Notes: generated from the letters alone by a model not told the origin. A DNA stretch of 64,000 nucleotides from Beijerinckiaceae bacterium (GCA_947452005.1 CANGBC010000010.1:1-64000); one strand, 5' to 3'; numbered from the stretch's first letter, positions 9,079 through 18,897 are shown. Program-made: numbers and translations.

Positions 9079-9996
9079 GTGCCTGAGAATGGCTATGCCT
9101 GGTGGTATATCGATGGCGTCAGCCATGACGGACAATTTGGCATCACGCTGATTGCCTTCATCGGCTCGGTCTTCTCGCCCTATTACAAATCAGCGCGCAA
9201 GAGCGGCTTTGTGAACCCTGAAAATTACTGCGCGATCAATGTCGCGCTTTATGGCGTGCGCGGCAAACGCTGGGCTATGACAGAACGCTCTACGCCCATG
9301 TTGACGCGCACGCGCAACGATTTTGCACTTGGACCCAGCAATCTCACATGGGATGGGACAACGCTCACGGCAGATATCACTGAGACGGCTTTTCCGCTGA
9401 TCTCACCTGTGCGCGGGCGCATTCGTGTCACGCCAAAGATCATGCCTGCCCGCAGTTTTGCGCTCGATGATGCTGGCTGCCATGTCTGGCAACCGATTGT
9501 GCCTATGGCCGATATAGAGGTCGAGATGAACGCGCCTTCCCTCTCATGGCGCGGGCATGGTTATGTCGATCACAACCGTGGACTGGAGCCGATTGAAGAT
9601 GGTTTTGCGGCCTGGGAATGGGCGCGCATGCAGGGCAAAGACCGCAGCCTCATCCACTTCGACATGCAACCGCGGCAAAGCTCGTTGCAACATCTCGCAT
9701 TGAGCTTCTATCAAGACGGACGGATCGACACTTTTGAGGCACCCGAGCGCAAGCCTTTGCGCCGTGGGTTCTGGGGCATGTCGCGTGTCACGCGCAGCCA
9801 ATCAGAAGCAAAACTCTTGCGCACCTTTGAAGATGCGCCGTTCTATACGCGCAATATGGTTGGCGCGCAGATCGATGGAGAGGCCATGACGGGTGTGCAT
9901 GAGAGCCTGTCGCTCGACAAATTCAGCTCACCCATCGTGCAGAAGATGTTGCCATTCCGCATGCCACGCGCCGGAGCCTCACGGCGCTTTTTCTGA
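9079..9996 (+). CDS. crtC: Acyclic carotenoid 1,2-hydratase CrtC, GTG start
   Basis: Adds water across the C1,2 double bond of neurosporene or lycopene ends, the first spirilloxanthin-branch step. The conserved opening GYAWWYIDGVSHDGQFG and the block FIGSVFSPYY are clear. In-frame GTG at 9079 lies 2 bp after the crtD stop, and upstream in-frame ATGs lie deep inside crtD, so GTG is the best start (305 residues). No Shine-Dalgarno is evident, suggesting coupling to crtD. The 3' end overlaps crtB by 18 bp, tail to tail. Confidence 0.88.
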   Translation: MPENGYAWWYIDGVSHDGQFGITLIAFIGSVFSPYYKSARKSGFVNPENYCAINVALYGVRGKRWAMTERSTPMLTRTRNDFALGPSNLTWDGTTLTADITETAFPLISPVRGRIRVTPKIMPARSFALDDAGCHVWQPIVPMADIEVEMNAPSLSWRGHGYVDHNRGLEPIEDGFAAWEWARMQGKDRSLIHFDMQPRQSSLQHLALSFYQDGRIDTFEAPERKPLRRGFWGMSRVTRSQSEAKLLRTFEDAPFYTRNMVGAQIDGEAMTGVHESLSLDKFSSPIVQKMLPFRMPRAGASRRFF

Positions 9997-11016
9997 CGCC
10001 ACGCGCCCCATGGCCATGCGCTCACGGTCGCGCCGCTCGAGCTTTTCGAAAATATCGATGACATTATCAATGCGCTTGCGCCGGATGGGGCGCGGACGCG
10101 CCGCTGCCTGTACAAGGAAAGCGCATTCCGGCAGAGGTGGTGCGCCATAGCCGGGCCCAGAAACAGCGGCCGTCGCCATTGCCTTGCCCAACAAAAACGC
10201 CTTGCGCGGATGCGAAACAACTGCACGGCGTGACACGCTGTCAAAATTGGCCAGCGCCACTTCGCGACCAATCTCTGCATAAATATACCGCGCCGACCAG
10301 ATGGCTGGGCGCACACCCATGGGCAAGAGCGCAATGCCCTGCTCTGCACGCGCATAGAGATATTCAGCTTCCTGCAAGAGGCGGCGCACCATGCGCGCCA
10401 TTTGTGGACTGAAGCTTGGCTCGCGCAGCCAGGCATCAGGATCAATGCCTTCTTCAAAATACCATTCGCGCGGCAGATAAATACGCCCGAGCCGCGCATC
10501 TTCACCAGTGTCACGCGCAATATTGGTCAACTGCATGGCAATGCCGAGATCGCACGCACGTGCGAGCGCTTCAGCTTCCGTCACGCCCATGATGAGAGAC
10601 ATCATCACGCCAACCGTGCCTGCGACGCGCACGGCATAGGCGCATGTGTCAGAGAATGTCTCACAAGGACGCCCGGCAACATCCCATTCGAAGCCTTCAA
10701 TCAGCGCTGCAGGCAGCGCGAAGGGAATCTGGAATTTCTGCACGGTCGCCGCAAAGGCGCGATCCACAGGCCCGTCATGCGGCACGCCCTCGTAAGCTGC
10801 GACCAATCGGCGGCGCAATTGCGCAACAGCGGCAAGGCCAGAGCCTGCGCCATCGACTTCATCATCCGCCACGCGGCAAAAAGCGTAGAGCGCCCAGACG
10901 GCAGGGCGCACTTCGACAGGCAGCAAGAGCGAGGCTGCGTGAAAACTCTTTGAGCCGGCACGCAAGAGATCGCGACAGGCTTCAAAATCGTCAGTTCGTG
11001 CGGTGAAAGAGCTCAT
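9979..11016 (-). CDS. crtB: Phytoene synthase CrtB
   Basis: Condenses two GGPP molecules into phytoene, the first committed carotenoid step. It is 345 residues long. The two aspartate-rich motifs are visible as ADDEVDG and NIARDTGEDA, the latter followed by GRIYLPREW, a strong squalene/phytoene synthase signature. The start ATG overlaps the stop of the ATP-grasp gene (ATGA). crtB is therefore the third gene of a P450/ATP-grasp/crtB operon rather than being paired with crtI as usual. Confidence 0.96.
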   Translation of the reverse strand: MSSFTARTDDFEACRDLLRAGSKSFHAASLLLPVEVRPAVWALYAFCRVADDEVDGAGSGLAAVAQLRRRLVAAYEGVPHDGPVDRAFAATVQKFQIPFALPAALIEGFEWDVAGRPCETFSDTCAYAVRVAGTVGVMMSLIMGVTEAEALARACDLGIAMQLTNIARDTGEDARLGRIYLPREWYFEEGIDPDAWLREPSFSPQMARMVRRLLQEAEYLYARAEQGIALLPMGVRPAIWSARYIYAEIGREVALANFDSVSRRAVVSHPRKAFLLGKAMATAAVSGPGYGAPPLPECAFLVQAAARPRPIRRKRIDNVIDIFEKLERRDRERMAMGRVASEKAP

Positions 11017-12149
11017 GCCGCCTCCAATTCGAGTGCAGCGCGCGGGCTCCAGCCAATATCGGCACTGGCGGCAACCGCCAAGGAAACACGCATGTGAGAA
11101 GCACGGCGCAAAAGTTCACGCGCCGTCCAGGGCATTGAGAGAAGCGGCATCGGGTCATTGCTGGCAAAAGTCACGTCACGCCGTTTGGTCATCGCGTGTA
11201 CGCGACCAGCAAAAACAAAGATGTTTGGCAGAGCGCCTTGGGCTTCCTGCAAACAAGCCCAGAATTGCTGAAGTTCCGTCTCGGGTCGCAGATTCAATCG
11301 CATGCCTTCATCGAGAATAGCCGGTGCCAAACTCGCTTGATCGAAAAAATGGACGCCGCTGGTCAGGCGCGGATTGCATTCAAGGGCAAAAATCGCGCCC
11401 GTCTCATTGCGCATAAAATCGAAGGACAGAAAGCCCGTCCAACCTGTGGCTTGCGCATAGGCCTCGACAAAGCTGCTCACACGGGCGTCTTCTACGCGCG
11501 TAAATCCGACCGCCACAGTCCCCGACATGACGCTGGCGCGGTAAATGGCTGTACCTTGCACCTTGCCATTGTGACACAGCGAACAGGAGGAGAGCTCCTC
11601 ACCCTTGATCATCGTCTGTACAATGGCGCTAGCATTGGCCGGAAAATCTGCGCCGCGCGCCAACAGGCGCGTGCCGCCGCCCCCACAAGAACGGCGCTCC
11701 TTCCAGACAAAATCTGCTTGTGCGGCAATGACTTTTGCCTGATCCACATCAGCACGCGCGGTCAGCGGCACAGACAGGCCCAAAGCCTTTGCCTGGTCTG
11801 CAAAGCGCCATTTGTCGTGCGCCTCATGCAAAGCGGCAGGCGGCATGGTGAAAATCGTCACATCGGGCAATCGCTCGCGCAGATAGGCAGCATAAAGCGT
11901 TTCTTCCGAAACCGGCAGAATGAAGCGCACCTGCTCTTCTCGCGCCAGTGCCTCAATCGCATCCAGCCAGCCCTTCGGATCGTCTGCAGGCGATGGTACT
12001 TGCACGGCACGAGCACAAGATCGCGAGGCGCGCGTCAAATGGTTAGCAAAAGGATCAGCCACAATCACGCGCCACCCAAGCTTGGCAAAAGAGCGCGCCG
12101 GATCAAGCGCCTTGGGCAGGCGCCCGAGTGTGAGCAGGACCGCGCTCAT
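11013..12149 (-). CDS. ATP-grasp domain protein of unknown substrate, in the carotenoid operon
   Basis: A 378-residue protein beginning with a Rossmann-like pre-ATP-grasp segment (MSAVLLTLGRLPKALDPARSF). The ATP-grasp region has a glycine-rich loop at KERRSCGGGGTRLL and the metal-binding ECNPRLTSG near residue 255. ATP-grasp enzymes join a carboxylate, via an acyl phosphate, to an amine, thiol or similar nucleophile. The partner here cannot be read from the sequence. It overlaps both neighbours by 4 nt (ATGA), so it is made together with the P450 and CrtB. No standard spirilloxanthin step needs such an enzyme. Confidence 0.8.
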   Translation of the reverse strand: MSAVLLTLGRLPKALDPARSFAKLGWRVIVADPFANHLTRASRSCARAVQVPSPADDPKGWLDAIEALAREEQVRFILPVSEETLYAAYLRERLPDVTIFTMPPAALHEAHDKWRFADQAKALGLSVPLTARADVDQAKVIAAQADFVWKERRSCGGGGTRLLARGADFPANASAIVQTMIKGEELSSCSLCHNGKVQGTAIYRASVMSGTVAVGFTRVEDARVSSFVEAYAQATGWTGFLSFDFMRNETGAIFALECNPRLTSGVHFFDQASLAPAILDEGMRLNLRPETELQQFWACLQEAQGALPNIFVFAGRVHAMTKRRDVTFASNDPMPLLSMPWTARELLRRASHMRVSLAVAASADIGWSPRAALELEAA

Positions 12150-13504
12150 AGCGCACCTGCTGTATGCACGCGGCACATGACTTGTTTCACGGGGCGCGTG
12201 GTGAGACGAGCAGCCGGGCGCACAGGTTGATCTTCCGCCCGCTCAAAATCAAACGCACGCAGGAGGCTTGCGATGATGAGCACGGCCTCAATACTGGCAA
12301 AAGCTGCACCCGAACAAATGCGCGGGCCTGTGCCGAAGGGAATATAGGCACCGGGCGTCATCTCGGCTTCGCGCTCTGGCAGAAAACGATCTGGATCAAA
12401 CACATCCGGATCACGCCAATAGGTTTCATGGCGATGCAAGACCCAGGGCGAGACAATGACCAAGGCACCTCGCTTTACAAAACGCCCACCAATGGTCGAA
12501 TCTTCCAACGCCACGCGCGGCAGAAAAGTGATCGGCGGATAGAGCCGCACTGTCTCGCGGAACACATTGCGTGTGAAGGTCAGTTTCTTCGTGTGCTCGA
12601 AACTGATCGGCCCATCGCCGCAAATCTGCTCCACTTCCGCGCGGATGCGTTTCACAATGTCGGGCTGCGAAGCCAGAATGAAGAACACCCACGTCAGCGC
12701 CGAGGCACTGGTCTCATGACCCGCCAGAAAAAGCACGCCCAGCTGGTCGATCAGCTCTTCGCGGGTGAAACTCACACCATCCGTATCATGAGCCGCCGCC
12801 AGTGCGCGGGCAATGTCATCACACCCCTGCCCGCTTGTATCTAGCAAAGCGCCAATCTGATCGCGGATGAAGCGGCAGGCTTCCAGCACTTCCGGCTTTT
12901 GCGGAACCTCCGTCCAAGCCTTGTCCAGCACGAGGCGTTTGATTTCGACCTGTGCGACCGAACGCTCAAAGATCGTGAATGCCTTGAACACGTCGTGTGC
13001 TGCGCCTTCATCAAGACGCGTCGTTGAAAAGACCGTGCGGCAGATAATGTCGGCGGTCAGATGCGACATCAGCAGATCAAGACTGAAGGCTTCGCCCCGC
13101 GCGGCTTTGGTTGAAAGCTCGCGCGCGCAATCTTCCACACCCGCCGCCATGGCGGGGAATGCGCGATTGATCCGCATCATGGAGAGTGCGGGGTCGACCA
13201 TTTCGCGCTGGCGCTTCCAGGTCGCACCCGACGACACAAAAATCGAATTGCCGATCAAGGGCTGCAGCGCATGCACCATCAGATCGGACTTGGGGAATAT
13301 GTCTTCCCGCTCCACCAGAACATGGCGCACGAGATCAGGCCGGTTGACGATAAAGGTCGAGCGACGCGACCAGCCCAGCGTGCCAATCTCCATGCGATAG
13401 GCCGCGCCCGGCAGCAGATCGAGCAAATTGCCATCGCCACGCAGAGCCGCCCGCAAAAGCGAGACAACTGCCGGCAAGGGTTTTGGGCGCGGTGGAAGAT
13501 ACAA
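12146..13504 (-). CDS. Cytochrome P450 in the photosynthesis cluster, TTG start
   Basis: Haem monooxygenase with all core motifs: I-helix AGHETSA, K-helix ExxR (ETVRL) and the haem loop FGTGPRICSGAAFA with the axial cysteine. An AGGAGG ribosome site stands 7 nt before a TTG at 13504, giving 452 residues. The ATG at 13543 lacks a site and would place the PpsR box inside the coding region. The general look is of the CYP4/CYP102-like bacterial class; CYP175A1 of Thermus, a carotene hydroxylase, is a precedent for a carotenoid substrate. No ferredoxin or reductase gene is adjacent. The true substrate is unknown. Confidence 0.88.
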   Translation of the reverse strand: MYLPPRPKPLPAVVSLLRAALRGDGNLLDLLPGAAYRMEIGTLGWSRRSTFIVNRPDLVRHVLVEREDIFPKSDLMVHALQPLIGNSIFVSSGATWKRQREMVDPALSMMRINRAFPAMAAGVEDCARELSTKAARGEAFSLDLLMSHLTADIICRTVFSTTRLDEGAAHDVFKAFTIFERSVAQVEIKRLVLDKAWTEVPQKPEVLEACRFIRDQIGALLDTSGQGCDDIARALAAAHDTDGVSFTREELIDQLGVLFLAGHETSASALTWVFFILASQPDIVKRIRAEVEQICGDGPISFEHTKKLTFTRNVFRETVRLYPPITFLPRVALEDSTIGGRFVKRGALVIVSPWVLHRHETYWRDPDVFDPDRFLPEREAEMTPGAYIPFGTGPRICSGAAFASIEAVLIIASLLRAFDFERAEDQPVRPAARLTTRPVKQVMCRVHTAGAL

Positions 13505-13516
13505 GTTCGGACCTCC

Positions 13517-13560
13517 TGTCCAAATCTCTTTACAGTCGATCATGTCAAAACGTAAACTGC
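13517..13560. promoter_or_regulatory. PpsR/CrtJ box between the P450 gene and the divergent membrane-protein gene
   Basis: 13517-13534 is a perfect TGT-N12-ACA (TGTCCAAATCTCTTTACA). Exactly 8 bp further, at 13543, a second TGT begins, but its distal half reads TGC instead of ACA, so this is at best a half-site. The perfect box lies just upstream of the AGGAGG of the P450 gene and 51 bp before the ATG of the divergent gene, so it could control both. Confidence 0.75.
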
Positions 13561-13584
13561 AACCCTCGTAGGCTGGGTGACCCC

Positions 13585-14334
13585 ATGGTTCGCATGCTCT
13601 TTGAAGCCCTGATCGCGCTGCATATTCTGGGTGGCGTCACAGGTGCGCTTGCCTTCTGGGTTCCGGTCATCGGCCAGAAGGGCGGCGACAGGCATCGCAA
13701 GGCGGGGCGCATCTTTGTAAAGGCGCTCACCCTCACAGGCTTTTGCGCTATGGCCATGAGCTTGCTGACGCTTTGGGAGCCGATCACCACGCACCCGCAT
13801 CTGGAGGGGAAATTCGAGCCTAGCTTCATTCGCGGCATTTTTGGCTGGATGATGCTCTATCTGGGCGTGCTCACGCTCAATCTCATTCGCTATGGCTGGC
13901 TGTGCGCGTATTATCCGCGTGATCGGCTGGCGCTGCGTGAGCCCGTCAATCTCGCTCTGCAACCGCTTCTTGTCATCGCGGCCGCCAATTGCGCCTGGCA
14001 GGGCTGGCGCATTGATCAGGTGCTGATGATCGCCATTTCCTTCATCGGCTTTGCAACTGTGGCCACAAACCTCTGGTACATGTTCAAGCCCAAACCCTCT
14101 GCCGTGGATTGGCAGAAGGAACATCTCAAAGCGCTCGTCGGCGCGGGCATTTCTGTCTACACGGCCTTCATGGCCTTCGGTTCTGTGCGCATTCTTCCCG
14201 AACTCGCGCTCAATCCGATCATGTGGGCGATTCCATTGACGATTGGCGTCAGCATCATCCTCTACCAATGGGCGCGGCTGGATGGGCGCTTGCGCAAATC
14301 TCACACGCGTCCTTTACCCGCGACGAAATCCTGA
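13585..14334 (+). CDS. Multi-pass membrane protein, DUF2306-like
   Basis: About 249 residues with roughly six to seven hydrophobic segments. The early block HRKAGRIFVKALTLTG resembles the conserved HR-x-x-G-R motif of DUF2306-type membrane proteins, some of which are thought to bind haem. That link is tentative. The ATG at 13585 is used; 13594 is an alternative. It is divergent from the P450 gene across a PpsR box and converges on crtI with a 34-bp overlap. Its placement suggests a role tied to phototrophic growth, but no function can be read from sequence. Confidence 0.65.
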   Translation: MVRMLFEALIALHILGGVTGALAFWVPVIGQKGGDRHRKAGRIFVKALTLTGFCAMAMSLLTLWEPITTHPHLEGKFEPSFIRGIFGWMMLYLGVLTLNLIRYGWLCAYYPRDRLALREPVNLALQPLLVIAAANCAWQGWRIDQVLMIAISFIGFATVATNLWYMFKPKPSAVDWQKEHLKALVGAGISVYTAFMAFGSVRILPELALNPIMWAIPLTIGVSIILYQWARLDGRLRKSHTRPLPATKS

Positions 14335-15824
14335 GCTGTCGGCACAAGGTCGCCGACGATCTTGGCTGACGAGATCACACCGGGAAGCCCGGCGCCAGGG
14401 TGCGTACCTGCGCCTACCAGATAAAGCCCCTTCACTTCTTCGCTCACATTATGCGGGCGGAACCATGCACTCTGGAAGAGTTGCGGCTCCAGCGAAAAGG
14501 CAGCGCCTTTCACCGAGCAAAGTCGGTCACGGAAATCAATGGGTGTCATGAGGCGTGAGGTGACAATGTGTTTGGACAGATCAGGCATCAGCGTCTCTTC
14601 AAGGCGCTTTTCAATCGCCTTGCGATAGGTCTCCGAGATCTCATCCCAATCCGTGCCGCTATCGAGATGCGGTACAGGGGCGAGCACATAAAAGGAATCA
14701 CAACCTTCAGGAGCCAGTGACGGGTCCGTCATTGTCGGGCGATGCAGATAGAGACTGAAATCAGGCGCCAATTTCTTGCGTGTGAAAATGTCTTTCAGCA
14801 GCTCTTCATAGCGCGGACCCAGCACCATCATGTGATGATAAACATCGTCGTAGCGGCGATTGGTGCCGAAATACCAGACGAAAAGACTCATGGAAAAATT
14901 GGCGCGCTCAATCTTGGCATCGGTCCAGCGGCGGCGCGGATAGTCTTTCAACAGCTTCGAATAGGTCCAGGCCGGATCAGCGTTGGAGACAATCAGATCG
15001 GCTTCCAGTGTCTCGCCACCCTTCAGGCGCAAGCCTGTCGTGCGCCCATCCTTCACCAGAATTTCTTCGACCTCCGCGCCATAGCGCATGAGGCCCCCCT
15101 GTCGCTCGATCAACTTCACCATGCCACGCGCAATGGCACCCGTGCCGCCCATGGCAAAATGCACAAGATGCATGCGCTCCAGATGCGAGATCAGGCAATA
15201 ATAGGCCGTGGTCGTCAGCGGATTGCCGCCAATGAGCAAGGGGTGAAACGAAAAGGCAATCCGCAATTTCGGATGTTTGAAATAGCGACAGACTTCCGAA
15301 TAGACCGAGCGATAACCGCGCAGCCGCACGAGATCGGGTGCTGCCGTGATGACGGATGAGAATTTGTGAAACGGCACATCAGCAAGTTGTTTGAAGGCCA
15401 CTTCATAAATATCAGCACTGGCTGCAATGAATCGGTCGAAATTATCAGCATCTTCCGGCGAGATGCGCGCGACTTCGGCGCGCATGCCCTCAAGATCAGA
15501 GACGCAGCGCATGGTGTCGCCATCGTCAAATCGGATCAGATAGAAAGGATCGATAGGGCGCAGATCAACATCATCAGCAAAATTGGCTCCTGCCTCCTGC
15601 CAAAGTTCTTCGAGCAGATAAGGCGCTGTAATGATGGTCGGACCCGCATCAAACGTGAACCCATCCTGCTTGAACACATAAGCACGGCCACCCGGCCCGT
15701 CGAGCTTGTCGACAATTGTGACGCGCCAGCCCTTCGCACCCAGCCGAATGGCAGCCGCCAAACCACCAAAGCCTGCGCCAATGACAATGGCATGGGGCGC
15801 ATTCGCATTGGGCGCGTCAAACAT
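14301..15824 (-). CDS. crtI: Phytoene desaturase CrtI
   Basis: FAD-dependent desaturase that converts phytoene to neurosporene or lycopene. It is 507 residues long. The dinucleotide fold IVIGAGFGGLAAAIRLGAKG is at the N-terminus and the C-terminal signature YLVGAGTHPGAGLPGV is intact. Its start overlaps the bchO stop (TGATG), so it is the third gene of dxs-bchO-crtI. It is separated from crtB, its usual partner, by three genes. Confidence 0.95.
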   Translation of the reverse strand: MFDAPNANAPHAIVIGAGFGGLAAAIRLGAKGWRVTIVDKLDGPGGRAYVFKQDGFTFDAGPTIITAPYLLEELWQEAGANFADDVDLRPIDPFYLIRFDDGDTMRCVSDLEGMRAEVARISPEDADNFDRFIAASADIYEVAFKQLADVPFHKFSSVITAAPDLVRLRGYRSVYSEVCRYFKHPKLRIAFSFHPLLIGGNPLTTTAYYCLISHLERMHLVHFAMGGTGAIARGMVKLIERQGGLMRYGAEVEEILVKDGRTTGLRLKGGETLEADLIVSNADPAWTYSKLLKDYPRRRWTDAKIERANFSMSLFVWYFGTNRRYDDVYHHMMVLGPRYEELLKDIFTRKKLAPDFSLYLHRPTMTDPSLAPEGCDSFYVLAPVPHLDSGTDWDEISETYRKAIEKRLEETLMPDLSKHIVTSRLMTPIDFRDRLCSVKGAAFSLEPQLFQSAWFRPHNVSEEVKGLYLVGAGTHPGAGLPGVISSAKIVGDLVPTAQDFVAGKGRV

Positions 15825-16714
15825 CAGACTTCTCCCAAAACATGAAAGCGATTGGCCAGCCGCATAATATCACCCACAAAAATTTCTGGTCGCTCTTCAT
15901 GCGCCAGATGGCCAAGGCCCGGCACACTGATCACTTCAACATCGGGCAGTATTTTGCGGATCTCCCGCGCGCGTTCAGGGTCAATCGTGCGATCGCGTGA
16001 ACCGACCATTAAGACAAGCGGCGTCTTCAGCTGAGTGAGGTCCGCGCGCAAGCGGTCCAGATCCCAATTGGCCATCATCCGCAACGTGCCTGCGACATGC
16101 GATGAATTTTGCGCCAGATGCCGATAAAGCGCGATGCCCATCGTATCAAGGCGCGAACCTGTCTCGTCGATCAGCCGCTCCACGATGCCCGATTGACGCG
16201 CCTGTGAGGAGACAAACCAAGGCACGAGCGAGTTGAAGGCGAGTAATTTGGCAAGTCCCGAGTAAAGCGTGTTGACCGCATGAAAAGGCAGCAATGCCGC
16301 ATTCAATCCAACCAGCAAACGTGGGTGGATCAAATGATCAAGCGTCATACGCACAGCCACTGCACATCCTGCTGAATGGCCAACAACCATTGCAGGCTCT
16401 GCTTTCAGCACAAGCAGGAGGTCAGCCAAAGCGCGCGCCATGCCGGGCAATGTGAAGGTCGATGAACGCCTTGGTTGGCTCGAAAATCCCTGACCCGGGA
16501 AATCAGGCGCAATCACGCGAAATGATTTGGCAAGTTCAGGCATCAGATCACGCCACGTATGTGAGGATGCGCCAGCGCCATGCAATAACAGCAGCACTGG
16601 ACCATCTCCCATCATCTGCACATGCCAATCGACACCGCCCGCACTGACAAATTGGCTTGCAGCGCGATGTGGCCAATCTTGCTTGTCACGTCCGAAGACG
16701 AGTCTTTCGCTCAT
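15824..16714 (-). CDS. bchO: Alpha/beta hydrolase BchO (magnesium chelatase accessory protein)
   Basis: A 296-residue alpha/beta-fold protein with the BchO opening ([21 protein letters not shown]), the oxyanion loop LLLHGAGAS, nucleophile elbow GHSAGC and a late histidine in GLGHLAHEE. BchO is found with magnesium chelatase genes and is thought to aid Mg insertion; its reaction is not established. The family N-terminus points to the ATG at 16714, inside the last 29 bp of dxs. It normally follows bchI-bchD; here it sits between dxs and crtI. Confidence 0.87.
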   Translation of the reverse strand: MSERLVFGRDKQDWPHRAASQFVSAGGVDWHVQMMGDGPVLLLLHGAGASSHTWRDLMPELAKSFRVIAPDFPGQGFSSQPRRSSTFTLPGMARALADLLLVLKAEPAMVVGHSAGCAVAVRMTLDHLIHPRLLVGLNAALLPFHAVNTLYSGLAKLLAFNSLVPWFVSSQARQSGIVERLIDETGSRLDTMGIALYRHLAQNSSHVAGTLRMMANWDLDRLRADLTQLKTPLVLMVGSRDRTIDPERAREIRKILPDVEVISVPGLGHLAHEERPEIFVGDIMRLANRFHVLGEV

Positions 16715-18653
16715 CTTGCGTGTCACTCTTGCTGCGCGTCCTGCGTCGCGTCTCAATACGTTCGACGCCGAGCGCGCCGAGAACTTTGCCAACAATGGCC
16801 GTTGCATCAAGACCCGCAACACGGATCATTTCAGCAGGTGTATCCTGCTCGATAAAGCTGTCTGGCAGACACATGCTGCGGAGTTTCACGCGGCCGCTGT
16901 CGAGCACGCCCTCATCCGACAGCTCTTTCATGACAAGGCCACCAAAGCCGCCCGTTGAGCCTTCTTCAATCGTCACCAAAAGATCATGCGTGCGCGCCAA
17001 TTCATGCACCAGCTCGCGATCAATCGGCTTGGCAAAACGTGCGTCAGCAACGGTGACAGAAAAGCCCGCTTCTTCCAGCTGATCAGCGGCGGCCAATGCT
17101 TCTGCCAAACGCGTGCCCAGAGACAGTAGCGCGATATCACGCCCGCAACGCACGACACGCCCGCGCCCGATCTCCCAGACGCGACCCTTTTCAGGCAGCA
17201 TCACACCATTGCCCTCGCCACGCGGGAAACGAAAGGCAATCGGCCCCTTGTCATAAGCAACCGCAGTTGCCACGGCATCAACAAGCTCAGCCTCATCGGC
17301 TGGTGCCATCACCGTCATATTGGGCAAGCAAGTGAGATAAGCGAGATCAAACGCACCGGCATGGGTCGGCCCATCAGCACCCACCAGACCTGCGCGATCA
17401 ATGGCAAAGCGCACATTTAAGTTTTGAAGCGCGACATCATGGACGATCTGGTCATAGCCACGCTGCAGGAAGGTCGAATAGATCGCACAAAACGGCTTCA
17501 TCCCGCGCGCGGCCAAGCCGGCAGCAAATGTCACGGCATGCTGTTCGGCAATACCAACGTCAAAGACGCGTGTGGGGTGAGCCTTGGCAAACACATCAAG
17601 GCCCGTGCCGCCCGGCATGGCAGCCGTAATGGCAACAATACGCGGATCACGATTGGCTTCGCGTGTCAGCGCGTCGGCAAATACGCGCGTGTAGGCGGGC
17701 GCCTTGGGCGCGGCTTTCGCCTGAACGCCTGTCGCCACGTCAAATTTCACCACGCCATGATATTTGTCGACGGAGGCTTCAGCGGGCGCATAGCCTTTGC
17801 CCTTCTGCGTTTTGACATGCAGCAGAATGGGGCCTTTGCCGGCATCGCGGATATTTTCCAAAATCGGCACGAGCGTCTTCAGATCATGGCCATCGACTGG
17901 CCCGATATAGAAGAAACCCATTTCTTCAAAAATGGTCCCGCCGGTCAAAAATGTGCGCGTATGGCTGATGGCGCGCGTGATCGTGCGATCAATCTTTTCC
18001 GGCAGGCGACGCGTCAACCGTTTGCCCGCATCGCGCAGCGAAAGATAGCGGCGGCCCGACACGAGACGCGCAAGATGTTCAGAGACCGCCCCCACAGGGG
18101 GTGCAATCGACATGTCATTGTCATTCAGCACAACGAGCAAACGGCTTTTCAGCTCGCCTGCATTGTTCATCGCTTCATAAGCGAGGCCCGCCGACATGGC
18201 GCCATCGCCGATGACAGCCACAACTTTCTCGTCGCCACCCAAAAGATCGCGGCCCACAGCAAAGCCAAGGCCTGCAGAAATGGAGGTGGAGGAATGGCCC
18301 GCGCCAAAGGGATCGTAATCGCTTTCCGCACGGCGCGTGAAACCAGCAAGGCCCCCGCCCTGGCGGATCGTGTTCATACGCTCACGGCGACCGGTGAGAA
18401 TTTTGTGCGGATAGGCCTGATGGCCGACATCCCAGATCAGCGTGTCGCGCGGCGTGTCGAAGACATAATGCAAAGCCACCGTCAGCTCGACGACACCAAG
18501 GCCAGCGCCCAGATGCCCACCCGTCTGGGCGACCGACTCGATCATGCTGGCGCGCACCTCTTCGGCGACGCGTTTGAGCTTGGCGGGCGGAAGTTTGCGG
18601 AGATCCGACGGGCGGTTGATCCGCTCGAGAAGCGTTGCCGGGGCCTGTGTCAC
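16686..18653 (-). CDS. dxs: 1-deoxy-D-xylulose-5-phosphate synthase, GTG start
   Basis: Thiamine-diphosphate enzyme that condenses pyruvate and glyceraldehyde 3-phosphate, the entry step of the MEP isoprenoid pathway. It is 655 residues from a GTG at 18653, which has AGGAGG 6 nt upstream; a longer ATG reading would cross the regulatory region. The TPP motif [18 protein letters not shown] and the PVDGHD block are present. Its place in the photosynthesis cluster and the PpsR-like sites upstream suggest a copy that boosts isoprenoid supply for pigments; another copy could exist elsewhere. Confidence 0.95.
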   Translation of the reverse strand: MTQAPATLLERINRPSDLRKLPPAKLKRVAEEVRASMIESVAQTGGHLGAGLGVVELTVALHYVFDTPRDTLIWDVGHQAYPHKILTGRRERMNTIRQGGGLAGFTRRAESDYDPFGAGHSSTSISAGLGFAVGRDLLGGDEKVVAVIGDGAMSAGLAYEAMNNAGELKSRLLVVLNDNDMSIAPPVGAVSEHLARLVSGRRYLSLRDAGKRLTRRLPEKIDRTITRAISHTRTFLTGGTIFEEMGFFYIGPVDGHDLKTLVPILENIRDAGKGPILLHVKTQKGKGYAPAEASVDKYHGVVKFDVATGVQAKAAPKAPAYTRVFADALTREANRDPRIVAITAAMPGGTGLDVFAKAHPTRVFDVGIAEQHAVTFAAGLAARGMKPFCAIYSTFLQRGYDQIVHDVALQNLNVRFAIDRAGLVGADGPTHAGAFDLAYLTCLPNMTVMAPADEAELVDAVATAVAYDKGPIAFRFPRGEGNGVMLPEKGRVWEIGRGRVVRCGRDIALLSLGTRLAEALAAADQLEEAGFSVTVADARFAKPIDRELVHELARTHDLLVTIEEGSTGGFGGLVMKELSDEGVLDSGRVKLRSMCLPDSFIEQDTPAEMIRVAGLDATAIVGKVLGALGVERIETRRRTRSKSDTQDERKTRLRT

Positions 18654-18674
18654 GATCGACCTCCTGGATAAGAG

Positions 18675-18750
18675 CGTAAGGTCGAGCTTACACAAGCACC
18701 CGGAAGGTGACAACTCAAGTTTACACAAAAGAGTGTCAACCTAATGGACA
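18675..18750. promoter_or_regulatory. Three degenerate PpsR/CrtJ-like sites upstream of dxs
   Basis: 18675-18692 reads CGT-N12-ACA, 18708-18725 reads TGA-N12-ACA, and 18734-18750 reads TGTC-N9-GACA, one base short of the usual spacing. The last two are 8 bp apart, as in the perfect arrays at bchC and crtED. Each has a single deviation from consensus, so binding is plausible but weaker. Confidence 0.5.
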
Positions 18751-18820
18751 GGGCGGGATAGCGACAAAGGCATGCGCGGCCCGAACAGAGCCTGCAGTTC
18801 ACCAAACCTTTGAAAGGAAA

Positions 18821-18897
<77 letters not shown>

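Noticed and set aside
17424-18671. Plus-strand open frame of 415 codons opposite dxs
   Set aside because: Antisense shadow; composition typical of a reversed coding strand, while dxs motifs are complete.
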